From F23-B02 sp045599385 (GTDB taxonomy: Bacteria > Bacillota > Clostridia > Oscillospirales > Oscillospiraceae), in contig JAZRVW010000011.1 in assembly GCA_045599385.1 (NCBI GenBank), forward strand, positions 1 to 10,000: a stretch of 10,000 nucleotides of DNA, read 5' to 3'. The notes below the pieces were generated by a model, which saw nothing but the letters and a program-made list of their open reading frames with translations, did not search any database and was not told the DNA's origin. The position numbers and the translations under genes are program-made. Within the stretch, counting starts at the first letter, position 1. Every line of letters starts with the position of its first letter. Shown piece after piece: positions 1-6,184 of this stretch.

Positions 1-582
1 ATCCTCAGGATAATAATAGTAGTTGTTATACATTCTGTAATCCGGCAGAGCACGCTGAACATCGAGACTTATGCCGTAGATATTCATTATCTCCTCATAT
101 CTCATATAGCGTTTCGTCTCTTCCGGTTTGTCGGAATCGTCGTCAGCATCGGCATCAGCATCAGCGTCAGCGTCTGCGTCATCATCGGCGTCGGCATCGG
201 CATCGCTTTCCCACCTTTCAGGGTCAATATACGATATCTGCCTTGCCGTGTAGTATTTCACGGGCTCTCCCTGGTTTATTATAAGCTTTATCACCTCGGG
301 CTGAGTGGGAGTTTCCGTGGGCTGCGACGTGGGTGTCTGCGTGATTTCCGGGCTTTGAGTTTCCTCAAGTCGCTGCGTTACTGCGGGAGGCGCGTAAGGC
401 TCGGGAATGCGCGGCGGGTCTTTGAGAAGTCCGCTGCCGAAGATTATTATTGCGGCGCAGGCGGCAAGGGCAAGAGCGCCGATAACAGCCCCGCGTTTTT
501 TCTTTTTCGGTTCGTAAACCTCGGCGATGATTTCATCATTAAGCTCGCCCACGGCATCAATTATTGCATCGGAAAAATTCAC
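1..582 (-). CDS. Putative anti-sigma/sigma-partner single-pass membrane protein, partial (3' end beyond window)
   Basis: This reading frame stays open for 194 codons from a GTG start at 582 to the left edge, so the C-terminus is missing. The GTG sits 5 bases after a strong AGGAGGGG ribosome binding site (595-588) and overlaps the sigma factor stop by 4 bases, which implies translational coupling. Residues 1-30 are a charged, presumably cytoplasmic segment ending in KKKKR. Residues about 31-53 are a hydrophobic Ala/Ile/Leu transmembrane helix. Residues about 55-95 form a Pro/Thr/Gln/Glu-rich linker, and residues 127-149 an Asp-Ala tract. After that comes a Tyr-rich stretch (NNYYYY near residue 187). 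Positive charges before the helix favour N-in topology, with most of the protein outside the cell. Small membrane proteins encoded just after an ECF-like sigma gene are often anti-sigma factors; that role is inferred here, because I recognise no zinc anti-sigma motif or named domain. It could also be an envelope protein of unknown function. Confidence 0.75.
   Translation of the reverse strand, partial: MNFSDAIIDAVGELNDEIIAEVYEPKKKKRGAVIGALALAACAAIIIFGSGLLKDPPRIPEPYAPPAVTQRLEETQSPEITQTPTSQPTETPTQPEVIKLIINQGEPVKYYTARQISYIDPERWESDADADADDDADADADADADADDDSDKPEETKRYMRYEEIMNIYGISLDVQRALPDYRMYNNYYYYPED
136..204 (-). repeat. Imperfect hexanucleotide repeat encoding an Asp-Ala tract
   Basis: Read on the minus strand, this stretch is a run of GAY-GCN units interrupted by extra Asp codons. 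It encodes residues 127-149 of the membrane protein, alternating D and A with two DDD interruptions. Both codons vary at the third base (GAT/GAC and GCC/GCA/GCT), so the repeat is partly diverged at DNA level while the protein pattern is kept. The result is a 23-residue, very acidic, low-complexity segment on the presumed outer face of the cell. It could act as a flexible spacer or bind divalent cations. Repeat length may vary between strains. Confidence 0.85.
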
Positions 583-1124
583 ACTATCCCCTCCTTTTGC
601 AGATAATCACGCAGCTCTTTCCGCATATTGCAGAGAATGTGACGCACACGCTGGTCATTTATTTTTTCTTCCTCCGCGATGGTTTTTGTTGCTTTGAACT
701 CAAAATAGCGTTTCAGAAAAATCCTGCGCTTTACTCCGTCGCAGCCTTTGAGATACTCCCCTATTGCCCTTGAGAGCTCCCTTTCCGCCAATTTTTCGCC
801 CATATCAAAATCCGAGGGAAACTCCTCGTTAAGTTCTTCAAGGGCGCGGCAATATTCGCTGTCGCGTTTCAGCTTTCTGAAGCGGTCAATTGACAGGTTG
901 CGGGTGATTTTTGCGATAAATGCCTTAAAATTCAACGGTTTTTCGGGTGGAATGACATTCCACAGACGCAACAGCACATCAGAAAGGCACTCCTCCTCAT
1001 CTCTCGCATCGTTGAGTATGCTGCGGCATATCGAGAGGCAGAACAGACCGTATTTATTTTTTGTTTCGCTTATGGCGGACTCGTCCCTGCGCCAGAACAA
1101 GTCGATTATCTTTGTATCTTCCAT
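579..1124 (-). CDS. Sigma-70 family (ECF-like) RNA polymerase sigma factor
   Basis: This 181-residue protein has the two-domain layout of a short alternative sigma factor. Region 2 spans about residues 21-88 (KYGLFCLSICRSIL, then EEECLSDVLLRLWNVIPP, then FIAKITRNLSIDRFRK), which binds core polymerase and the -10 element. Region 4 spans about 130-176, with a helix-turn-helix around TKTIAEEEKINDQRVRHIL, which reads the -35 element. The 'NVIPPEKP' and 'ITRNLSIDR' patterns are typical of a large sigma family in Ruminococcaceae-like Clostridia. The ATG start is supported by GGGAG at 1135-1131, six bases upstream. The final GTG-TGA overlaps the start of the membrane protein gene, so the two form one operon and probably a regulator/partner pair. 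The target genes cannot be read from this window. There are no frameshifts, and the length is normal for the family. Confidence 0.92.
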   Translation of the reverse strand: MEDTKIIDLFWRRDESAISETKNKYGLFCLSICRSILNDARDEEECLSDVLLRLWNVIPPEKPLNFKAFIAKITRNLSIDRFRKLKRDSEYCRALEELNEEFPSDFDMGEKLAERELSRAIGEYLKGCDGVKRRIFLKRYFEFKATKTIAEEEKINDQRVRHILCNMRKELRDYLQKEGIV

Positions 1125-1142
1125 AGAGCACTCCCAGAAGCT

Positions 1143-1181
1143 TTCTGTTTATACAGACGAAGGCTGTGCATGATTTGTTCA
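1143..1181 (-). promoter_or_regulatory. Candidate promoter of the sigma factor operon, possibly self-recognised
   Basis: On the minus strand TGAAC (1181-1177) is followed 17 bases later by CGTC (1159-1156), the general shape of an ECF-type promoter (AAC-containing -35, CGTC-type -10). It would start transcription near 1149, about 25 bases before the ATG, with room for the ribosome binding site. A small inverted repeat, TCTGT-4-ACAGA (1144-1157), overlaps the -10. A housekeeping -10 (TATAAA, about 1154-1149) also overlaps it, although I see no good -35 for that. The element was assigned by eye and is speculative. Confidence 0.3.
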
Positions 1182-1318
1182 GCAAAATTTCATGTTACCG
1201 GAATTGCGAAATGTGTTTTATTTTATTTGCAAATATTGTATACCATGATATTTTTCGCTTCAACTATTAGTCTGAGTATCCACATGCGATTTTCCGTCAT
1301 AAATACAACTTTACATTC

Positions 1319-1349
1319 AAACAGCCCCACTCCGTGAGTGAGGCTGTTT
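1319..1349 (+). terminator. Hairpin resembling an intrinsic terminator, upstream of the his promoter
   Basis: The arms AAACAGCC-C-CACTC (1319-1332) and GAGTG-A-GGCTGTTT (1336-1349) pair over 13 of 14 positions around a 3-base CGT loop, with one C/A mismatch. On the plus strand the stem runs into TTTATTCTTT, a fair U-rich tail; on the minus strand the tail is weaker. No plus-strand gene precedes it in the window. It may therefore stop antisense transcription leaving the sigma factor region, or insulate the two divergent units. The intergenic stretch 1182-1318 between this hairpin and the sigma promoter is AT-rich and holds nothing else I can support. Confidence 0.5.
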
Positions 1350-1375
1350 ATTCTTTATCATTTCATCAATTGCTA

Positions 1376-1404
1376 TTGACTTTAGCGAGGTAGTGTGTTA
1401 GCAT
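1376..1404 (+). promoter_or_regulatory. Promoter of the histidine operon (-35 and extended -10)
   Basis: TTGACT at 1376-1381 matches five of six bases of the housekeeping -35. A 17-base spacer leads to TAGCAT at 1399-1404, four of six matches to TATAAT. TG at 1396-1397 provides an extended -10 (TGN). Transcription would begin near 1411, leaving only about 22 bases before the first ATG. That is too short for a T-box, peptide attenuator or riboswitch leader, so control should act on initiation. The imperfect -10 coincides with one arm of the operator. Confidence 0.75.
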
Positions 1405-1420
1405 GATACTACGCTAACAC
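1395..1420 (+). promoter_or_regulatory. Palindromic operator overlapping the his promoter -10 and start site
   Basis: GTGTTAGC (1395-1402) and GCTAACAC (1413-1420) are perfect 8-base inverted arms separated by 10 bases. Arm centres lie 18 bp apart, which suits a dimer contacting successive turns of the helix. The left arm includes the TG and the first bases of the -10; the right arm lies just past the predicted start site. A bound protein there would block polymerase. The next gene encodes a TrpR-superfamily protein, so the natural inference is autoregulated repression of the operon, perhaps with histidine as corepressor. The binding protein and effector are inferred, not shown. Confidence 0.72.
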
Positions 1421-1432
1421 GAGGTGATCACC
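1421..1432 (+). promoter_or_regulatory. Ribosome binding site of yerC, embedded in a 10-bp palindrome
   Basis: GAGGTGAT (1421-1428) is an eight-base match to the 16S rRNA anti-Shine-Dalgarno region and is ideally placed for the ATG at 1433. This excludes the overlapping GTG at 1424 as the start. The bases GGTGATCACC at 1423-1432 also form a perfect palindrome abutting the ATG. Confidence 0.8.
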
Positions 1433-1717
1433 ATGACAAAGCTTCACACAGACCGGATTGAACAGTTGTTTCTCGCAATCAGCCGCATTGAAAACCCCGA
1501 GGAATGCTTTGCTTTTTTCGAGGATCTTTGTACGGTTAAGGAAATTCAGGATATGTCCCAGCGCTTTGAAACCGCAATCATGCTGCGCGACGGAATACCC
1601 TATTCCGAAATTGGCGCATCGCTGGGAGTGAGTTCCGCAACAATAGTCCGCGTGAACAAGTGCCTTAACTACGGCACAGGCGGCTACGGCAAGGTTATCG
1701 CAAAGCTGGAGGAATGA
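1433..1717 (+). CDS. yerC: YerC/YecD-type TrpR-superfamily regulator, probable his operon repressor
   Basis: This 94-residue protein has the hallmarks of the YerC/YecD branch of the TrpR superfamily. FFEDLCTVKEIQDMSQRFE lies at about residues 28-46. A helix-turn-helix follows at about 54-78 (YSEIGASLGVSSATIVRVNKCL), then the family tail NYGTGGYGK. Length is normal for the family (about 95-105). The ATG at 1433 is chosen over the GTG at 1424 because the GTG lies inside the Shine-Dalgarno sequence. As first gene of the operon, just behind a palindromic operator, it probably represses its own operon. Comparative genomics has proposed a TrpR-family histidine regulator (HisR) in Firmicutes, which fits. 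The ligand is not evident from sequence; histidine or a charged-state signal would be reasonable. Its stop is two bases before the hisZG start. Confidence 0.9.
   Translation: MTKLHTDRIEQLFLAISRIENPEECFAFFEDLCTVKEIQDMSQRFETAIMLRDGIPYSEIGASLGVSSATIVRVNKCLNYGTGGYGKVIAKLEE
1708..1712 (+). promoter_or_regulatory. Ribosome binding site deciding the hisZG start
   Basis: GGAGG lies inside the last codons of yerC. It is seven bases from the ATG at 1720 but only one base from the upstream in-frame ATG at 1714 (which overlaps the yerC stop). The ATG at 1720 is therefore the likely start. Confidence 0.75.
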
Positions 1718-1719
1718 TA

Positions 1720-3282
1720 ATGGATTTCACAAACCTGATTATACGAAATGATGAAAAGGCCATCTTTTCCCTGCGTGCTCTATATCGCAGCCACGGCTAT
1801 TCCCAGTTTAAGATGCGCAAGTTTGAGGAATACGACCTGTATGTAAAGAACAAGGATTTTCTTATTTCCGACAGCGTTATCACCTTTACAGATACCAACG
1901 GAAAGCTTATGGCGCTTAAGCCCGACGTAACCCTTTCCATTATTAAAAACACCAAGGACACACCGGGAGTTCAGAAGCTTTACTATAACGAAAACGTTTA
2001 CCGCGTTTCCACACGCACTCATGCCTATAATGAGATTATGCAGGTGGGCCTTGAATGCATCGGCGATGTTGACGCTGACTGTGTGGTCGAGGTTTTAACC
2101 CTTGCAGCCGAAAGCCTTAAGAGCATATCCGAAAGCTATGTGCTTGACATTTCCCACATGGGCATTGTTTCCGAAATTCTTGATAAATGCAATGCGTCAT
2201 TTGAGTGCAGAAAGAAAATTCTTCAGTGCTTCGGCGAAAAGAACGTTCACGGGCTGGCGGACATTTGTGAGGCTGACGGCTTTGCCGATGAGATGACCCG
2301 GCTTCTCCAAAAGCTTGTGCTTACCTGCGGCAGACCGGGCGAGGTTATGCCCGAAATCAAGGCCGCCCTCGGCGATATGGTTTCAGCACAGAGCATCAGC
2401 GAGCTTGAATATGTTGCCGCGGCTCTTGACAGCGAATGTGTCAACATCGATTTTTCCGTTGTAAATGACATGAACTACTATAGCGGCATTGTGTTCAAGG
2501 GCTTCATTGACCGTATACCCGCAGGTGTGCTCTCGGGCGGACAGTACGACAAGCTGATGAAAAAGATGGGCAGAAGCTCATCGGCCATCGGTTTTGCGGT
2601 GTATCTTGATATGCTGGAGCGGCTTGACGAGGAAGAGGAAAATGCAGAGCCCAAGGCCACTTTAAATATCGCTCTTCCCAAAGGTCGTCTCGGTGAAAAG
2701 GTATATGACATTTTCGAAAAGGCGGGTTTCCCCTGCCCTTCAATTAAGGAATCCAACCGCAAGCTGATTTTTGAAAATGAGGAAGTCGGCGTGCGCTATT
2801 TCTGGGTAAAGCCCTCCGACGTTGCCATCTATGTTGAACGCGGCGCCGCCGATATCGGTGTTGCGGGCAAGGATATTCTGCTGGAGTATGAGCCCGATGT
2901 TTACGAGCTTTTGGATTTGAACATGGGCAAGTGCCGCATGGCTGTTGCCGCACCCAAGGGCTTCAAAGACGACACGGAAAAGACCTTGAAGGTTGCAACA
3001 AAATTCTCCAACATCGCGCAGAACTACTACTCCACCCTGGGTCGCGACATTGACATTATCCACCTCAACGGTTCCATTGAGATTGCCCCGATTCTTGGTC
3101 TGTCAGATGTAATCGTGGACATTGTGGAAACAGGCACCACTCTTAAGGAGAACAACCTTGAGGTGATTGAAAATGTTGTTCCCATAAGCGCAAGACTCAT
3201 TGCCAACAAAGCAAGCTCAAAATTCAGCGGAGACTTGATTGAAAAGATTGTAAGCAGCCTTAAGGAGCAGATAAATGATTAA
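1720..3282 (+). CDS. hisZG: HisZ-HisG fusion: ATP phosphoribosyltransferase, regulatory and catalytic domains in one chain
   Basis: This 520-residue protein joins two subunits that are normally separate. Residues 1 to about 305 are HisZ, the catalytically dead histidyl-tRNA synthetase paralogue. It has the class II motif 2-like region (LKPDVTLSII ... LYYNENVYR, about 67-95) and motif 3-like GGQYDKLMKKMG ... AIGFAVYLDML (about 273-299). A short acidic linker (EEEENAEP, near 304-311) leads to short-form HisG at about 315-520. HisG opens with LNIALPKGRLG and carries the PRPP-binding loop DVIVDIVETGTT (463-474). Short HisG needs HisZ for activity and histidine feedback, and the complex makes N1-(5-phosphoribosyl)-ATP, the first committed step. 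The HisZ part is short compared with many (about 390 residues), near the compact end of the family. The frame is uninterrupted. The only ATG near the joint that is in frame (2611) has no ribosome binding site. The stop overlaps hisD by 8 bases. Confidence 0.93.
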   Translation: MDFTNLIIRNDEKAIFSLRALYRSHGYSQFKMRKFEEYDLYVKNKDFLISDSVITFTDTNGKLMALKPDVTLSIIKNTKDTPGVQKLYYNENVYRVSTRTHAYNEIMQVGLECIGDVDADCVVEVLTLAAESLKSISESYVLDISHMGIVSEILDKCNASFECRKKILQCFGEKNVHGLADICEADGFADEMTRLLQKLVLTCGRPGEVMPEIKAALGDMVSAQSISELEYVAAALDSECVNIDFSVVNDMNYYSGIVFKGFIDRIPAGVLSGGQYDKLMKKMGRSSSAIGFAVYLDMLERLDEEEENAEPKATLNIALPKGRLGEKVYDIFEKAGFPCPSIKESNRKLIFENEEVGVRYFWVKPSDVAIYVERGAADIGVAGKDILLEYEPDVYELLDLNMGKCRMAVAAPKGFKDDTEKTLKVATKFSNIAQNYYSTLGRDIDIIHLNGSIEIAPILGLSDVIVDIVETGTTLKENNLEVIENVVPISARLIANKASSKFSGDLIEKIVSSLKEQIND

Positions 3283-4558
3283 GATATTAAAATACGGTGT
3301 TGACACCGACAAGGATATATTCACCCGCTTCACGCCACAGTACGGCGTTGAAGATGTTGTTTCCGAAATAATTTCAAATGTACGCAAAAGCGGCGACGCT
3401 GCGCTGTTTGAATACAACGAAAAATTCGACGGCGCGGTAATTTCGGATTTGCGTGTAAGCAAAGAGGAAATTGACGAGGCGCTGAAGGACGTAACTCCCG
3501 AATTCATCGAAATTCTCAAAAAGGCCGCCGCAAACATTCGAAAATTCCACGAGAAGCAGGTTCGCACAAGCTTCATCATAAACGACGAAGACGGCATTGT
3601 CATCGGTCAGAAGATAACCCCCATTGAGAAGGCCGGTCTGTATGTTCCCGGCGGAACGGCGCCCTATCCCTCCACAGTTCTTATGGACGCCATTCCCGCA
3701 AAGATTGCAGGCTGCAACGAGCTTGTCATGGTGACTCCTCCCGAAAAAAACGGCAAGGTGAATTCCGCAATTCTTGCCGCCGCATATATTGCAGGCGTGG
3801 ATAAAATCTTCAAGGTGGGCGGCGCACAGGCCATTGCCGCCCTTGCCTACGGCACCGAAAGCATACCCAAGGTGGAAAAAATCGTGGGACCCGGCAACGC
3901 CTACGTGACCGAGGCAAAAAAGCAGGTCAACGGCATTGTTTCCATCGACGTAATTGCCGGACCCAGCGAGGTGCTTATGGTTGCCGACGGCAGCACAAAT
4001 CCCAAATTCGCCGCAGCCGATATGCTGGCTCAGGCAGAGCACGACAGGCTATCCACCGCTGTGCTTATTACCGATTCCGAGAAGCTTGCAGCCGCCGTTC
4101 AGACCGAGCTTGAAAAACAGCTTGCGGAGCTTCCCCGAAAAGAAATTGCCGGCGCCTCCATCGAAAAAAACGGCAAGATTATTATCACCGACAGTATCGA
4201 CACCGCAGTTATGATTGCAAATGAAATTGCTCCCGAGCATCTTGAGCTGTGTCTGGATAATCCCTTTGATTATCTCGACAAGGTGAAAAACGCGGGAAGC
4301 ATTTTCCTCGGACGCTATTGCCCCGAGCCTTTGGGCGATTACTACGGCGGCACGAACCACACTCTGCCCACAGGCGGCACGGCAAAGTTTGCAAGTCCTC
4401 TGTCCGTTGACGATTTCGTTAAGAAATCCCAGTACACCTACTACACAAGAGATGCCTTCCGCCGTGTTAAAGACGACATTGCCTGCTTTGCAATGCAGGA
4501 AGAGCTTATGGGGCATGCCAGAAGCTGCCTTGTAAGATTTGAGGACGAAAATGAGTAA
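3275..4558 (+). CDS. hisD: Histidinol dehydrogenase
   Basis: This 427-residue enzyme carries out the last two steps: NAD-dependent oxidation of L-histidinol to histidinal and then to L-histidine. Family blocks are complete: GLYVPGGTAPYPSTVLM (121-137), KVGGAQAIAALAYGTE (180-195), KIVGPGNAYVTEAKK (202-216) and IDVIAGPSEVLMVAD (224-238). By alignment with the E. coli enzyme, the zinc ligands are Q253, H256, D355 and H414, and the catalytic Glu-His pair is E321-H322 in APEHLEL. Length matches the family (about 430). The ATG at 3275 has AAGGAG (3262-3267) seven bases upstream and overlaps the hisZG stop by 8 bases; hisC in turn overlaps this stop by 8. Placing hisD early in the operon is usual in Firmicutes. 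Nothing is broken or missing. Confidence 0.98.
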   Translation: MIKILKYGVDTDKDIFTRFTPQYGVEDVVSEIISNVRKSGDAALFEYNEKFDGAVISDLRVSKEEIDEALKDVTPEFIEILKKAAANIRKFHEKQVRTSFIINDEDGIVIGQKITPIEKAGLYVPGGTAPYPSTVLMDAIPAKIAGCNELVMVTPPEKNGKVNSAILAAAYIAGVDKIFKVGGAQAIAALAYGTESIPKVEKIVGPGNAYVTEAKKQVNGIVSIDVIAGPSEVLMVADGSTNPKFAAADMLAQAEHDRLSTAVLITDSEKLAAAVQTELEKQLAELPRKEIAGASIEKNGKIIITDSIDTAVMIANEIAPEHLELCLDNPFDYLDKVKNAGSIFLGRYCPEPLGDYYGGTNHTLPTGGTAKFASPLSVDDFVKKSQYTYYTRDAFRRVKDDIACFAMQEELMGHARSCLVRFEDENE

Positions 4559-5597
4559 GTTTTTAAGTGAAAAGTTCACGGAGCTCACCCCCTACACACC
4601 GGGTGAGCAGCCTCAGAACAGAAAATACATAAAACTCAACACCAACGAATCACCCTTCCCTCCCTCTGAAAAGGCTGTCGCCGCAGCTTATGAGGAGGCC
4701 AAAAGGCTTCAGCTTTACTCCGACCCCGAGTGCAGAATTCTACGCAGCAAAATGGCGGAGTGTTTAGGCGTTTCGGAGAATGAAATCATTTTCACCAACG
4801 GCTCCGATGACATTCTCAATTTTGCATTTATGGCCTTCTGCGACAAGGGTGCCGCGTTTCCCGACATCACCTATGGCTTTTACCCCGTTTTCGCGGAGTT
4901 AAATCACGTTGCCGCAGTGGAAATTCCCCTCAGAGATGATTTCACCATCGACATTACCGATTATTTCAGCATTGGCAAAACCGTATTTATCGCAAACCCC
5001 AACGCCCCTACGGGCATTGCCCTGTCGGTCAGCGAAATTGAGGAGATAGTAAAATCCAATCCCGACAATGTTATTGTCATTGATGAGGCATACGTGGATT
5101 TTGGTGCCGAAAGCTGTGTGCCGCTGATAAAGAAATATGACAATCTTCTTGTTACGCAGACCTTTTCCAAATCGCGCTCAATGGCAGGCGCACGACTGGG
5201 CTTTGCCGTGGGCAGTGAGGCGCTTATCCGCGACCTGAACACCATAAGATATTCCACAAATCCCTACAACATAAACCGCATGACCATGGCAGCAGGCGTT
5301 GGCGTTCTGGAGGACGGGGACTACACCCGCACTAACTGCCGCTGCATCGCGGAAAACCGCGAATTTACAAAAGCAGAGCTTGAAAGGCTTGGCTTTGAAT
5401 GTCTTCCCTCAAAGGCAAACTTCATATTCGCAAGACACCCGAATTATAACGGCAAAAAGCTGTATGAGGACTTAAAGGAAAACGGCATACTCATACGCCA
5501 CTTTGAAAAAGACAGAATTAGGGAATATTGCCGCATCAGCATAGGCACAAAAGAGCAGATGCAGGCATTCATTTCCGCATTGGAGGAATTGCTATGA
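4551..5597 (+). CDS. hisC: Histidinol-phosphate aminotransferase
   Basis: This 348-residue, PLP-dependent fold type I (class I/II) aminotransferase converts imidazole-acetol phosphate and glutamate to L-histidinol phosphate and 2-oxoglutarate. The sequence shows KLNTNESPFPPS near residue 28, the substrate-end signature of HisC. It also shows FTNGSDDIL (81-89), NPNAPTG (149-155), DEAYVDF with the PLP-pyridine Asp D178, and TFSKSRSMAGARLGF with the Schiff-base lysine K207. The C-terminal arginine region reads CRISIGT. Length is typical. The ATG at 4551 is preferred over an upstream TTG at 4539 because it matches the family N-terminus and has GAGG at 4541-4544 six bases upstream. It overlaps the hisD stop by 8 bases and the hisB start by 4. 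A role in aromatic amino acid transamination is possible in such enzymes, but the operon points to histidine. Confidence 0.97.
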   Translation: MSKFLSEKFTELTPYTPGEQPQNRKYIKLNTNESPFPPSEKAVAAAYEEAKRLQLYSDPECRILRSKMAECLGVSENEIIFTNGSDDILNFAFMAFCDKGAAFPDITYGFYPVFAELNHVAAVEIPLRDDFTIDITDYFSIGKTVFIANPNAPTGIALSVSEIEEIVKSNPDNVIVIDEAYVDFGAESCVPLIKKYDNLLVTQTFSKSRSMAGARLGFAVGSEALIRDLNTIRYSTNPYNINRMTMAAGVGVLEDGDYTRTNCRCIAENREFTKAELERLGFECLPSKANFIFARHPNYNGKKLYEDLKENGILIRHFEKDRIREYCRISIGTKEQMQAFISALEELL

Positions 5598-6181
5598 GAA
5601 ACGCAGTCATAGAAAGAAAAACGGCTGAGACCGAAATAAAGCTCAAGCTTGAGCTGGACGGCACGGGTGTGTCGGAAATAAACAGCGGCTGCGGTTTTCT
5701 TGACCACATGCTGACGCTTTTCGCAAAGCACGGCAGGTTTAATCTTTCCCTTGATTGCAGGGGCGACACAGAGGTGGATTTCCACCACAGCGCCGAGGAT
5801 ATCGGTATCTGTCTTGGCAAGGCCTTTGCCGAAGCATTAGGCGACAAAAAGGGCATTAAGCGCTACGGCTTTTTCATTCTCCCCATGGACGAAGCCCTGG
5901 TGCTCTCCGCCCTTGATTTTTCAGGCCGCAGCTATCTGAATTTTGACGCGGCGATGCCCTCGGCACGTGTGGGCGATTTTGACACTGAGCTTGTTGAGGA
6001 ATTCTGGTGGGCCTTTGTCCGCAACGCCGACTGCACCCTGCACATAAAGGAATTTGAGGGTAAAAACACCCATCACATAATCGAAGGAATTTTCAAGTGC
6101 GTTGCCCGCAGTATGCGGGAGGCCGTCAGCATTGACGAGGCCGCAAAGGACGAAATTCCCTCCACCAAGGGGGTACTGTAA
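5594..6181 (+). CDS. hisB: Imidazoleglycerol-phosphate dehydratase
   Basis: This is the monofunctional 195-residue form of IGP dehydratase, without the N-terminal phosphatase domain found in E. coli HisB; hence the separate hisK downstream. It removes water from imidazoleglycerol phosphate to give imidazole-acetol phosphate. Both manganese-binding signatures are present: GFLDHML (H38) with DFHHSAEDIG (H64, H65, E68, D69), and ELVEEF (132-137) with GKNTHHIIEGIFK (H160, H161, E164). The C-terminal STKGVL is the usual family end. The ATG at 5594 overlaps the hisC stop as ATGA and has GGAGG (5582-5586) seven bases upstream; longer in-frame extensions upstream have no family support. The chain FWWAFVRNADCTLHI is slightly unlike the more common FFRAFAMNAGITLHI, but no catalytic residue is lost. 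Confidence 0.97.
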   Translation: MRNAVIERKTAETEIKLKLELDGTGVSEINSGCGFLDHMLTLFAKHGRFNLSLDCRGDTEVDFHHSAEDIGICLGKAFAEALGDKKGIKRYGFFILPMDEALVLSALDFSGRSYLNFDAAMPSARVGDFDTELVEEFWWAFVRNADCTLHIKEFEGKNTHHIIEGIFKCVARSMREAVSIDEAAKDEIPSTKGVL

Positions 6182-6184
6182 AAA

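Noticed and set aside
136..204. CRISPR-like or satellite array
   Set aside because: The repeat unit is only six bases, has no spacers and is in frame with an open coding region, so it is a low-complexity protein tract.
1350..1432. T-box or peptide attenuator in the his leader
   Set aside because: The predicted leader is only about 22 bases, with no T-box motif, no His-rich leader peptide and no antiterminator fold.
1424..1432. GTG at 1424 as the start of yerC
   Set aside because: It lies inside the Shine-Dalgarno sequence that serves the ATG at 1433.
2611..2760. Separate internal start for HisG at the in-frame ATG at 2611
   Set aside because: There is no Shine-Dalgarno sequence upstream, and the ATG inside the linker at about 2641 is out of frame. 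A fusion is the simpler reading.
3374..4042. Long minus-strand open frame inside hisD, and similar long frames opposite other his genes
   Set aside because: These are by-products of the codon use of well-identified genes on the plus strand. They have no family resemblance and no ribosome binding sites I can support.
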